The position numbers were made by a program, and so were the translations under genes. The notes under the pieces were generated by a model. It saw nothing but the letters and a program-made list of their open reading frames with translations, was not told where the DNA came from and searched no databases. 64,000 bases of DNA. Origin: VSJD01 sp964617825. GTDB lineage: Bacteria > Verrucomicrobiota > Kiritimatiellia > JAAZAB01. The DNA is taken from contig CAZTWL010000003.1 in the NCBI GenBank assembly GCA_964617825.1, positions 1 to 64,000 on the forward strand, in the 5' to 3' direction. Shown here one piece after another: positions 1 to 8,052 of the stretch (the stretch's first letter is position 1; every line of letters starts with the position of its first letter).

Positions 1-88
1 CAAAAAAAGGCGAGTGAGGTGTTGCATACGAAGACTCCTTAATGGTTGCTTTTTTTCACACGCAACAGTATTTGCTCCGCAATTTATT

Positions 89-3025
89 TCATTCGATTCC
101 CATGAGGATCACGTCGTCAATATCAATTTCGCTGTTTGGCATTGGCCAGAGCATAAGGCAATGGACTTCGCTTTTGTCCTCTGATGGGCGTTTGAAATCG
201 AAGACCTCATGTTTCCAGTCATCCGCATCGATCGCCAGAGTTTTGATGGTTGACGTGCCCAGTCCTTTCTGCCAGTCCGCAGAGTAGCGGAGCATACAAA
301 TGCGCAAGCTGCCTTTGCCGCGGAGGCGCATACTCATGCGTAAATTGTCGTCTTTGACCTTTTGCTCCTGACTAATGAAACCTTGCCGAAGGCGAACAAA
401 ATAGTTGTCGGTTGTTTTTGGGTGCAGGAGCATCTCCAGGTTCCCCCCATATTGACCGGCATCAGAGAGACCCCACTTCTGCGGAGTTGTTCCATTTTTC
501 ACGTTCCAGTGTTTCGGAATGCGTTTCGCATCGGTTGAGATTTCGTTGAATGAGCCGTTACTCAAAATTCGCGTGTCGATCTCATGTCGATTGCCTGCAG
601 TGACTTTTCGTGGTGTCGCGAAGGTCACCGGCATAAACGAATCAGCACCTTGTTCGATGTCACCGCTGAGTGTCGACGTTTCGGTCTCTTTGTCGTCATT
701 GCCAACGCGGCGGCAGCGCATGGCATTGATCTTCAGTACGGTTCCAGGCTTGAAACGTCCGCCAGTGATGGAAGTGGAGGGGATGCGCATTTCGACAAAA
801 TAACGGTCGTCGGCTACTGAGGTCTTAACTTTCGCAGCGGTGTCGAAGCCTCGATTAAAGCCGCTCTCCTGTCCTGCTACAGTTATTCCATCACACACTA
901 CGCCAGCGGCGTTGACCCGCAATTGTATATTATTGTCTCCCTTTATCGGGTCGTTGATGAAAAGTTCAATGCCATTGTCTTCCCAACTGGAACTATCATG
1001 TTTCTTAACCGTTGTTTTGACTTCCTGCGGCCTGGATTCAAGACATTCAAAAGCGACATAGAGATTCTCAGAGTCATAGGCCAGTTTAACACCTGTCTGG
1101 TGGCGGATCGCATTGCTGCCGTGAACAGGCCGGAAACGCGTCATCGTCTCGGCGTTTTGCCAGTCACGATCATCAAGCTTGCCATCGATTTTGATTTTGT
1201 CAAACAGTGAATAGATTATCAATTCCCGATATTTGCTGATATATTCATCGTGCTCGACAATCCACGTTTTTTCGAAAAATTCGCGTTCGAGTTTGACGTG
1301 TGCGAGTGCGCGTGGGTCGGGATCACTGGCGGCGGCTTTTTCGCCTGCATTCAAGAATGCGTAAAGTTGCTCTCTGGCTCCTGGCTCATCGAGAAATTTT
1401 CCGACTGGTGTGGTGTGGGCGGAACCCCAGCAACCCGCAGCGTTCATATAAAGCTTTGTCAGAAGAGCGCGAAAATCGCGGATGCCGCCCGCCCAGCCTT
1501 TGCCGTAATACAGCGAGTTGATCTCCTCATAGACCTGGTCATAGTCGGCGTTGACATCCCACTGGAAGGTGATGCCCATATACATGGCCTGCCACATCAT
1601 CCGCCAGTTGTTAAGGACAAAATAGGTGTTGTAGGGGGCACTGAAAGTGCCGTCCGGACAGGACATTTCGGTCTTCATGCCGGTGAAGTTGGGAAAGTAT
1701 TTTTTGTAAAAGCGCAGTGTGTCCACCCAATTTTTCTCGACTGGAATAAAATTGCCTCCAGCGCTGGAGAGCATTTCGTAGGTATAGAGCGGCACACCGT
1801 AGTCGTTCCAGTTTTTTTGGTACTGGTAATACCACCGGTTGACGGGGCAGTTTTTGTCGTCAAGGGCATGTTTCCAGCAACGGCGGTGATTGGAAATCAT
1901 AATCAGACCGATATGCTTGTTGGGCTTCACTCCTTTGGGGGGCTCAGAATAGTTCTGGTAGGTCCAGCCATTGAAGATGATATCCGGCTTGCTTTTGAAA
2001 ATGATATCGGCTACGGCATTGGCGAATGTCCAGTAACGTGTTGAGACAATGCCAGCAGCTGTTTCCTCGGCCGGGTCTATCGCTTTGCAATTATCACACT
2101 GGCACCACTTCGTGCAGTCGTTGTTGCCAAAAGACAGCATCAGCGGGTGCCGCGAAGTTTCGTAGAACCTCAGTACGTTTTTCGCGACGATTTTAATTAC
2201 CTCCGGATTGGAGGTGCACGGTTGCGGTTCGGAACCGCCATGGCTGCTCATCACCCGTTTGCCATTGATCAGCGGATAGTATTCCGGATGTTCGGCAAAC
2301 ATTTTGGCAACATGCGCTTGGAAAGCCTTACCGATGAGCTTGGTGCCTTTTTCGTCAGTGAGGGCGAAGCTGTTCAGCAAGGGGGAAAAACAATGCCCGC
2401 CAATTTGCGAGATCGGCCCGTATTTGGCCAAGCCGTCTTTGTAACAGGGATGAGAGCTGGACGCGGCGAAGCGCATGTTGTTGCGAACCGCCCAGTCCCA
2501 GGTCTTCCAGATGGGAGAATTCGAGTTCATGCAAACTTCATTAATATCGCGGCAGGTGAAATCGGGATTCTTCAGGGTTGTGCCGATCGGTACGCTGATG
2601 GTCGGGCGAACTGTGAAATACTCCCCTTCGTCTCCGGGAAAAAGCCAGCGGATGCCGCCATGTTTCTTGAGGATTTCATAGACGCCATAGAGAACACCGA
2701 TGCCAGACTTGCCTTCGATGCGCAACTCGTTGGACTTGGCGGTAATCTTGAAACCGTCATCCAGCAGTTCTTTGTCAGGGGAAAGTGCCAGAATGATGGG
2801 CAGCCGAGCAGTTGCCGGTGCGGCAACGATGGCAGGCTTTTCACCACCTGAAATTTTGCCGAGAAAGAGGGATAACTCCTCGGCTGCAAAAGTCATTGCC
2901 TCGTCCGCACCTGCCGGCAGGACAATGCAGGCAGCCGGTTGCCCGTCTTTCATCAGTGTCAAATCTGCCGCCAGCAAAGGGAATGCGGCAAAAACGCTGA
3001 TAATCACGGTTAAAATGTGCTTCAT
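89..3025 (-). CDS. DUF4838 / CBM9-like secreted protein, copy 1 (full length)
   Basis: Secreted protein of 978 residues, probably acting on or binding extracellular polysaccharide. In order it shows a signal peptide (about 1-19), an N-terminal alpha-glucuronidase-like domain (AAEELSLFLGKISGG, then GVLYGVYEILKKHGGIRWLFPG), the DUF4838 core (GGHCFSPLLNS, HPEYYPLINGKR, CTSNPEV, paired CxxC at WCQCDNC), a CBM9-like beta domain from about 613 (IDGKLDDRDW, ENLYVAFECLE) and a C-terminal jelly-roll-like domain (about 813-978, ending IDIDDVIL). The start at 3025 is chosen because an AGGAG lies just upstream and a signal peptide follows at once; the frame stays open 34 codons further. It is the only one of three copies here that keeps the C-terminal domain in frame. 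Enzymatic activity is not established for the family; the polysaccharide role is inferred. Confidence 0.85.
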   Translation of the reverse strand: MKHILTVIISVFAAFPLLAADLTLMKDGQPAACIVLPAGADEAMTFAAEELSLFLGKISGGEKPAIVAAPATARLPIILALSPDKELLDDGFKITAKSNELRIEGKSGIGVLYGVYEILKKHGGIRWLFPGDEGEYFTVRPTISVPIGTTLKNPDFTCRDINEVCMNSNSPIWKTWDWAVRNNMRFAASSSHPCYKDGLAKYGPISQIGGHCFSPLLNSFALTDEKGTKLIGKAFQAHVAKMFAEHPEYYPLINGKRVMSSHGGSEPQPCTSNPEVIKIVAKNVLRFYETSRHPLMLSFGNNDCTKWCQCDNCKAIDPAEETAAGIVSTRYWTFANAVADIIFKSKPDIIFNGWTYQNYSEPPKGVKPNKHIGLIMISNHRRCWKHALDDKNCPVNRWYYQYQKNWNDYGVPLYTYEMLSSAGGNFIPVEKNWVDTLRFYKKYFPNFTGMKTEMSCPDGTFSAPYNTYFVLNNWRMMWQAMYMGITFQWDVNADYDQVYEEINSLYYGKGWAGGIRDFRALLTKLYMNAAGCWGSAHTTPVGKFLDEPGAREQLYAFLNAGEKAAASDPDPRALAHVKLEREFFEKTWIVEHDEYISKYRELIIYSLFDKIKIDGKLDDRDWQNAETMTRFRPVHGSNAIRHQTGVKLAYDSENLYVAFECLESRPQEVKTTVKKHDSSSWEDNGIELFINDPIKGDNNIQLRVNAAGVVCDGITVAGQESGFNRGFDTAAKVKTSVADDRYFVEMRIPSTSITGGRFKPGTVLKINAMRCRRVGNDDKETETSTLSGDIEQGADSFMPVTFATPRKVTAGNRHEIDTRILSNGSFNEISTDAKRIPKHWNVKNGTTPQKWGLSDAGQYGGNLEMLLHPKTTDNYFVRLRQGFISQEQKVKDDNLRMSMRLRGKGSLRICMLRYSADWQKGLGTSTIKTLAIDADDWKHEVFDFKRPSEDKSEVHCLMLWPMPNSEIDIDDVILMGIE
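2111..2515. repeat. 405-base identical tract shared with 9616-10020
   Basis: By eye, every base is the same as in 9616-10020 of DUF4838 copy 3 (constant offset of 7505), while the flanking parts of the two genes differ at many positions. This points to recent gene conversion or unequal exchange between direct repeats on the same strand. Confidence 0.8.
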
Positions 3026-3165
3026 GGGAGTCTCCTGGAGAAAGTTGAAAAAATGATAATTTAACGATTTATGCAAAGAACAGCAGTCGATAAGCTGGCT
3101 AAAATGGCAATGTCCCATCAGCGGCAAATTAACCTACCGATGAGGGGACATTCTATCTTTTTCTT

Positions 3166-3228
3166 CCAATGTTTAGGGATGTGCGTTGCATGCGCTGTTC
3201 AGCAAAAAATTCGCGTGTTGACTTCCTG
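3166..3228 (-). pseudogene. In-frame remnant of the lost C-terminal domain of copy 2
   Basis: Reading on past the copy 2 stop codon in the same frame, the sequence still resembles copy 1: codons for QEVNTRI match HEIDTRI, and IPKHW is recovered at 3166-3180. The stop TGA (3229-3231) occupies the place of an Arg CGA codon in copy 1. About six codons have been lost and a second TGA lies in between. After IPKHW I see no further similarity. This shows that copy 2 once continued into the C-terminal domain. Confidence 0.7.
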
Positions 3229-5682
3229 TCAATTGCCGGGGTTGCCCTTTCGCTGCGCAGCAAAGTTTACCGACATAAAAGAATCGGCACCGTGTGGGGA
3301 TCCGCCACTGATTGTCGAGTCCTCGGTCTCGCTTTTTTCAACTGTATCAATATCTCCGATGATACGGCAGCGCATGGCATTGATTTTCAGGACCACGCCA
3401 TGATTGAAGCGGGTGCCGGTGATGGAACGTGAGGGAATGCGCATCTCAATAAAATAACGGTCGGCGGCGAAGGAGGTCTTAATTTCGGTGTCGGCGTCGA
3501 ACTTGCGGTTTATGCCGCGCCCGCCCTGTCCTGCCGTAACTACCCCGTCGCAAACGATGCCGGCAGCATTGATCAGCAATTGTATGTAATTCCCTCCCAT
3601 CAGCGGGTCGTTGATGAACAACTCGACATCATTGTCCTCCCAAATGGGGCCATCATACTGCGTGATTGTCGTCTTCACTGACGACGGGCGGGGCTCCAGA
3701 CATTCAAAGGCAGCGTAGAGGTTGTCAGCGTCGTAGGCGAGCTTGAGCCCGGTTTGGTGACGGATCTGCTTTGTTCCGCTGAAGGGCCGGAAGCGTGTCG
3801 TCGTCTCGGCATTTTGCCAATCTGCTTCATCGAGTTTGCCGTCGATGTTGATTTTACCCGTCAGTGGATAGATTGTGACTTCGCGGTAGTTGCTGACATA
3901 ATCATCATAGGCGGCGACCCAGGTCTTTTCGAAAAACTCGCGTTCGAGTTTGACGTGTGCGAGAGCACGCAGGTCGGGATCGCCGCCGGCGGCTTTCTCG
4001 GCAGCATTCAGGCTTGCGTAAAGTTTTTCCTTGGCGCCTGGTTTTTGGAGAAATTTTCCGACTGGTGTGCTGTGAGCATAGCCCCAGCAGCCGGGAGCGG
4101 TCATATAAAGCTCTGTCAGCAGCGCGCGGAAATCGCGGATGCCGCCCGCCCAGCCTTTGCCGTAATACAGCGAGTTGATCTCCTCATAGACCTGGTCATA
4201 GTCGGCATTGACATCCCACTGGAAGTTGATGCCCATATACATGGCCTGCCACATCATCCGCCAATTGTTGAGAACCAGATAGGTATTGTAGGGTGGGTTG
4301 TAAATGCCGTCCGGGCATGCCATTTCTGTCTTCATGCCGGTGAAGTTGGGCAGGTTTTGTTTGTAGAAGCGCAGTGTGTCAACCCAGTTTTTTTCGACCG
4401 GCATAAAGTTGCGTCCAGCGCTGGAGAGCATTTCGTAGGTATAGAGGGGCACATTGTAGCTGTTCCAGTTTTTCTGGTATTCGTAAAACCACTGGTTGAC
4501 GGGGCAGTTTTTGTCGTCAAGGGCATGTTTCCAGCAACGGCGGTGGTTGGAAATCAGCACCAGTCCGATATGCTTGTTGGGGTTGGTGCCTTTCGGAGGT
4601 TCGGAATAGTTTTGGTAAGTCTCGCCGTTGAATAGCAAATCCGGCTTGGCCTGGAAAATGATATCGGCGACGGCATTGGCGAAAGTCCAATACCTTGTCG
4701 AGACATGGCCGGCGGCCTTTTCTTCGGGTGGGTCAATCGCTGTGCAGTTTTTGCACTGGCACCATTTTGTGAAGTCGTTGTTGCAAAAATCAAGCAGCAC
4801 GGGATGTCGCGACCTTTCGTAGAATCGCAGTACGTTCTTCGCGATGATATTAATGACTTCCGGATTGGAGGTGCATGGCTGCGGTTCGGCACCGCCATGA
4901 TACGAAATGACCCTTTTGCCATTGATCAGCGGATAGTACTCCGGATGCTCGGCAAACAATTTTTCCACATGTTTTTTGAAGGCTTGTCCGACGAGTCTCG
5001 TTCCATGCTCATCGGTGAGGGCGAAGCTGTTCAGCAAAGGCGAAAAACAATGCCCGCCAATTTGTGAGATCGGCCCATATTTTCCCAAACCGTCTTTGAA
5101 GCATGGGTGCCCGCATGACGCAGTGAAGCGCATGTTGTTGCGAACCGCCCAGTCCCAGCTCTGCCAGACGGGCGAATTCGAATCCATGCATACTTTGGAA
5201 ATATCACGGCAAGTGAAATCGGGATTCTTTACGGTTGTGCCGCCCGGCACACTGATCGTCGGGCGCACCGTGAAATACTCGCCTTCCTCACCGGGAAAAA
5301 GCCAGCGGATGCCGCCGTGCTTCTTCAGAATTTCGTATACTCCATAGAGGACGCCATTGGAGGTTTTTCCTTCGATGCGCAGCTCGTTGGATTTGGCGGT
5401 GATCTTGAAACCGTCATCCAGCAACTTTTCGTCCTTTGAGAGGGCAAAATGGATAGGCACCAGCCCTTCTACTGGTGCGGCAACAATGGCTGGCGTGTCC
5501 CCACCAGAAATTTTGCCGAGAAAGAATGACAATTCTTCCGCTGCAAAATTCAGCACCGGATCGGCGTCAGATGGCAGGACAATACAAACGTTCGGCTTGC
5601 CCTCCTTCACCAGTGTCAAATCTGCGGCAAAAACTGGAATCATAGCGAAAAGGGCCAGAAGCAAAGTCGCAATGCGATTCAT
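3229..5682 (-). CDS. DUF4838 / CBM9-like secreted protein, copy 2 (C-terminally truncated)
   Basis: Paralog of the protein at 89-3025, 817 residues. It has a signal peptide (MNRIATLLLALFAMIPVFA), the glucuronidase-like N-terminal domain, the DUF4838 core and the CBM9-like domain (IDGKLDEADW), then stops at PGN, exactly at the hinge before the C-terminal jelly roll. GAGGAG precedes the ATG. It is otherwise intact, so it may well be functional without the last domain. Long stretches are nearly identical in DNA to copy 1 (around 4120-4220) or copy 3 (around 4449-4519), so the three genes have exchanged sequence. It lies downstream of the GH20-like gene on the same strand, separated by a 24-base palindrome. 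Confidence 0.85.
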   Translation of the reverse strand: MNRIATLLLALFAMIPVFAADLTLVKEGKPNVCIVLPSDADPVLNFAAEELSFFLGKISGGDTPAIVAAPVEGLVPIHFALSKDEKLLDDGFKITAKSNELRIEGKTSNGVLYGVYEILKKHGGIRWLFPGEEGEYFTVRPTISVPGGTTVKNPDFTCRDISKVCMDSNSPVWQSWDWAVRNNMRFTASCGHPCFKDGLGKYGPISQIGGHCFSPLLNSFALTDEHGTRLVGQAFKKHVEKLFAEHPEYYPLINGKRVISYHGGAEPQPCTSNPEVINIIAKNVLRFYERSRHPVLLDFCNNDFTKWCQCKNCTAIDPPEEKAAGHVSTRYWTFANAVADIIFQAKPDLLFNGETYQNYSEPPKGTNPNKHIGLVLISNHRRCWKHALDDKNCPVNQWFYEYQKNWNSYNVPLYTYEMLSSAGRNFMPVEKNWVDTLRFYKQNLPNFTGMKTEMACPDGIYNPPYNTYLVLNNWRMMWQAMYMGINFQWDVNADYDQVYEEINSLYYGKGWAGGIRDFRALLTELYMTAPGCWGYAHSTPVGKFLQKPGAKEKLYASLNAAEKAAGGDPDLRALAHVKLEREFFEKTWVAAYDDYVSNYREVTIYPLTGKINIDGKLDEADWQNAETTTRFRPFSGTKQIRHQTGLKLAYDADNLYAAFECLEPRPSSVKTTITQYDGPIWEDNDVELFINDPLMGGNYIQLLINAAGIVCDGVVTAGQGGRGINRKFDADTEIKTSFAADRYFIEMRIPSRSITGTRFNHGVVLKINAMRCRIIGDIDTVEKSETEDSTISGGSPHGADSFMSVNFAAQRKGNPGN

Positions 5683-5741
5683 CTCCGTCTCCTCAATGGG
5701 GGTATGGGAATATTACGGCTGCTATTACTGAAAAATTATTC

Positions 5742-5765
5742 ATCATGGCATGGCCATGCCATGAT
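5742..5765. promoter_or_regulatory. 24-base perfect palindrome: operator or hairpin
   Basis: A perfect inverted repeat (half-site ATCATGGCATGG) in the 90-base gap between the GH20-like stop and the copy 2 start. On the minus strand it is followed after six bases by AATTTTT, so it could form a terminator-like hairpin for the GH20 gene. The gapless symmetric form is also typical of a dimeric repressor operator (LacI/GntR type). The sequence alone does not decide between these. Confidence 0.55.
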
Positions 5766-5772
5766 AGAGAAT

Positions 5773-7542
5773 TTAGCATTCTTTAGTCTTACTGGTCAAC
5801 AGCGCTGTGTCAGCGTAGAGTTTTTCAAAAAAACCAAAGCGAGATACCATAAAGTCCTCGACAGTGGTATCGCAATAAAACTCGCGCAATAAAGGCTCTA
5901 TTTCCTCCTTCAAGGCCGCTACTTTCTTTGCCCGGACAACCGGCCAGCGGTTCATGTAGGCGATGCGGTAGTCAGGCATGACTTTGCCCAGACGTCCAAA
6001 GTAACACATGTTCCAGTTGCAGAGCTGTTTGATATCGGACAAGAGGAGGGATTCGGCAGCGGCGCAGAGGCAGAGCAGCTTGTAACGTTTGTTTCTGAGG
6101 TCGAAGTTGGCCAGAGCGTCTTGGCGGATGGGATTTTGGCCGATGGCCATAATCGCTGCAACAACCGCATCTTCGGGAGCTTGTCCATAAAGGTGTTGCG
6201 AGAGAGCGTAGACGAATTTGTTGTAATCATAGTGTTTGCCAGACCACATTGTCTGTGCGGCGTAGAGTATCGTGAACCAGCAGCATTCGTGTGGCTCAGT
6301 GGGGCAGTCTGCGGAAGCGATGCGCCCCCACCCGGTGGCGCAGACACATTCAAGTTTCTGTTCGATAGCAGTTTTTGCCCAGGCATCCAGATTCTGGGCA
6401 CGCACTGACAGAGGCGGGACTGAGCCTACCCAATTGTCACAGCCGGAAAAGCCGCTGGCGCCCCAGACTTTGAAGCCTTGTGCGAGGTAGCCGCTGACAT
6501 GCGGGAAGGTGTTGCCGTTGCCGCCGTAGCCGTAGGCCCAGTACATGAGAATAGCCTTGTTGCCGAGAATCTGGCATTGTTTACGTTCCTCATCGGTCAG
6601 ACTGGCTTCGGCATTGCGGATGATATCATCCCACATGATCGGAGTTCGTCCGGCGGCCATAACACATTCGATGCTTTTTTGCACTTTGAAGATGTACGAG
6701 CCGGCTTTCCCGAGTTTCTGACAGGAAGGGCATTCGCCGAGATTGATGGCCTCATCAGCACCAATATGGAAATACTGGTCGTGTTCGGCGAAGCATTGCA
6801 TCAGCTCGTTGGCCATGTCATTCCACAGCTTCAATCCTCTACGATTGGTCAGGCAATACTGGTAAGAGTGGTTGTTCTCACGCAAATCCTTGTAGCGTGC
6901 ATGTTTCAGCAGGTAATCAACGTGCGCGATACTTTGCAGTTTCGGAACAATCATGATGTTGAGGTCTTTGGCCAGCAGGCTGATCTCGCGAAAGTCAGCA
7001 AAAGTATAGGCGCCTTTGACTCCTACGCCAGGGGCGCATTTGTAGCCGTATTTATCCTCAATCTCCAGCAGGATGGCGTTGACTTTGAATGACGCCAGAA
7101 TGCGCAGTTCCTCTTTGAAAACCTCGAGTTTGGGTTGATAGCCTTTCAGATCCCAGTGAATCATACGGTAGCGAATGGCGGCTTCGTCGCGCAATTCACC
7201 GCATCTCGCCGTTTTGCCCATTTGGAAGAGAGTCTGCAAACCATAAAAAAGGCCACTGGCGGATTTGGCGTCGATGCGCAACGCATCAGGCGCAATCTGG
7301 ATGACGAAGGCGTCGAAACCTGATCCTGCGTCAACAGCAGCAAGTCCTTTTGCACCCACGGTGAATTGGGCAAAAAAACCGCTCTTTTTCGCTGTTATGT
7401 TCAGGTTGGAAAAGTGTTGACGCACCTGCGACAGTGCCTCTTCGTTCAGGCCGGAACAACTCAGCTTCTTCAGACGGGAAAGGTCACAAAAGTCATCCGT
7501 TGTTTTCATGCTTTTCACAGTCGGGAGCAAATTCATAGTCAT
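5773..7542 (-). CDS. GH20-like beta-N-acetylhexosaminidase, no signal peptide
   Basis: 589 residues. Likely removes terminal N-acetylhexosamine from oligosaccharides. The N-terminal region (about 60-120) resembles the GH20 domain 2 fold (DALRIDAKSASGLFYGLQTL); the TIM barrel starts at about 125 (RYRMIHWDLKG) and carries HIGADE at 259-264, matching the catalytic Asp-Glu pair of GH20 enzymes. No signal peptide is visible, so it is probably cytoplasmic and would act on imported oligosaccharides. Starts at 7542 and 7536 are both possible; GGAAAG lies upstream of the first. It sits between DUF4838 copies 3 and 2 on the same strand, which suggests one glycan-use locus. The NagB-like gene at 15482-16450 would fit downstream metabolism. 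Confidence 0.8.
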   Translation of the reverse strand: MTMNLLPTVKSMKTTDDFCDLSRLKKLSCSGLNEEALSQVRQHFSNLNITAKKSGFFAQFTVGAKGLAAVDAGSGFDAFVIQIAPDALRIDAKSASGLFYGLQTLFQMGKTARCGELRDEAAIRYRMIHWDLKGYQPKLEVFKEELRILASFKVNAILLEIEDKYGYKCAPGVGVKGAYTFADFREISLLAKDLNIMIVPKLQSIAHVDYLLKHARYKDLRENNHSYQYCLTNRRGLKLWNDMANELMQCFAEHDQYFHIGADEAINLGECPSCQKLGKAGSYIFKVQKSIECVMAAGRTPIMWDDIIRNAEASLTDEERKQCQILGNKAILMYWAYGYGGNGNTFPHVSGYLAQGFKVWGASGFSGCDNWVGSVPPLSVRAQNLDAWAKTAIEQKLECVCATGWGRIASADCPTEPHECCWFTILYAAQTMWSGKHYDYNKFVYALSQHLYGQAPEDAVVAAIMAIGQNPIRQDALANFDLRNKRYKLLCLCAAAESLLLSDIKQLCNWNMCYFGRLGKVMPDYRIAYMNRWPVVRAKKVAALKEEIEPLLREFYCDTTVEDFMVSRFGFFEKLYADTALLTSKTKEC

Positions 7543-7588
7543 CTCTTTCCTTTTGTTGAATATGTACTTAGTGACAAGGGGAAAAAAA

Positions 7589-8023
7589 TTATTCTACAAT
7601 GGGTGAAAGGAAAACATCGTCAATATCAAATTCGCCATTGACTTGTATGGCTAAACATTGGCGGTGGTCGAGTTCATTGCCGGGGTGGTCAAATTCAAAT
7701 TTGCCATTTTCCCATTCGCTGTAATCACCTTCCAAGGTATGCAGGAGTTGCGAGGGCAGTTTTTTGTTGTTTTTATCATAACGATAGACTAAGAAGCTTA
7801 TTTGTCCTTTTCCGCGACCTGAGTAGGTCAGGCGGTAGCGCGGGGCTTTGATTTTGATGTCGTTGGTGAGAGTACCCTGCACAACGCGCAAATAATGGTT
7901 GCCACTGCAGGGGGCTCGTTCGAGCCAGGTGAATTCTTTTTTGCCTTTCCCGGCATTGGTGAAACACCAGCCGGAAGGGACTGTGTCGCTTTTGATGTTC
8001 ATTCCTTTGTAATGCGGGAGCAT
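7589..8023 (-). pseudogene. Frameshifted C-terminal domain of DUF4838 copy 3
   Basis: This 144-codon frame corresponds to the C-terminal jelly-roll domain of copy 1 and ends in the same way (EFDIDDVFL against EIDIDDVIL). The homologous frame actually begins further upstream, near 8075, where EIDIQILSNGSF matches EIDTRILSNGSF of copy 1. It is therefore the tail of the gene at 8053-10593, separated by a one-base deletion, not an independent gene. The apparent ATG at 8023 has no clear ribosome-binding site. Restoring one base near 8073 would give one protein of about 1001 residues spanning 7589-10593. Confidence 0.75.
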
Positions 8024-8052
8024 CTTGCCTTGTTCGTCAAAGGAGCCATTGC

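Noticed and set aside
1250..2044. Long plus-strand ORF (264 codons) opposite DUF4838 copy 1
   Set aside because: Antisense shadow: similar frames occur opposite the same part of copies 2 and 3, it has no ribosome-binding site, and the composition follows the minus-strand gene.
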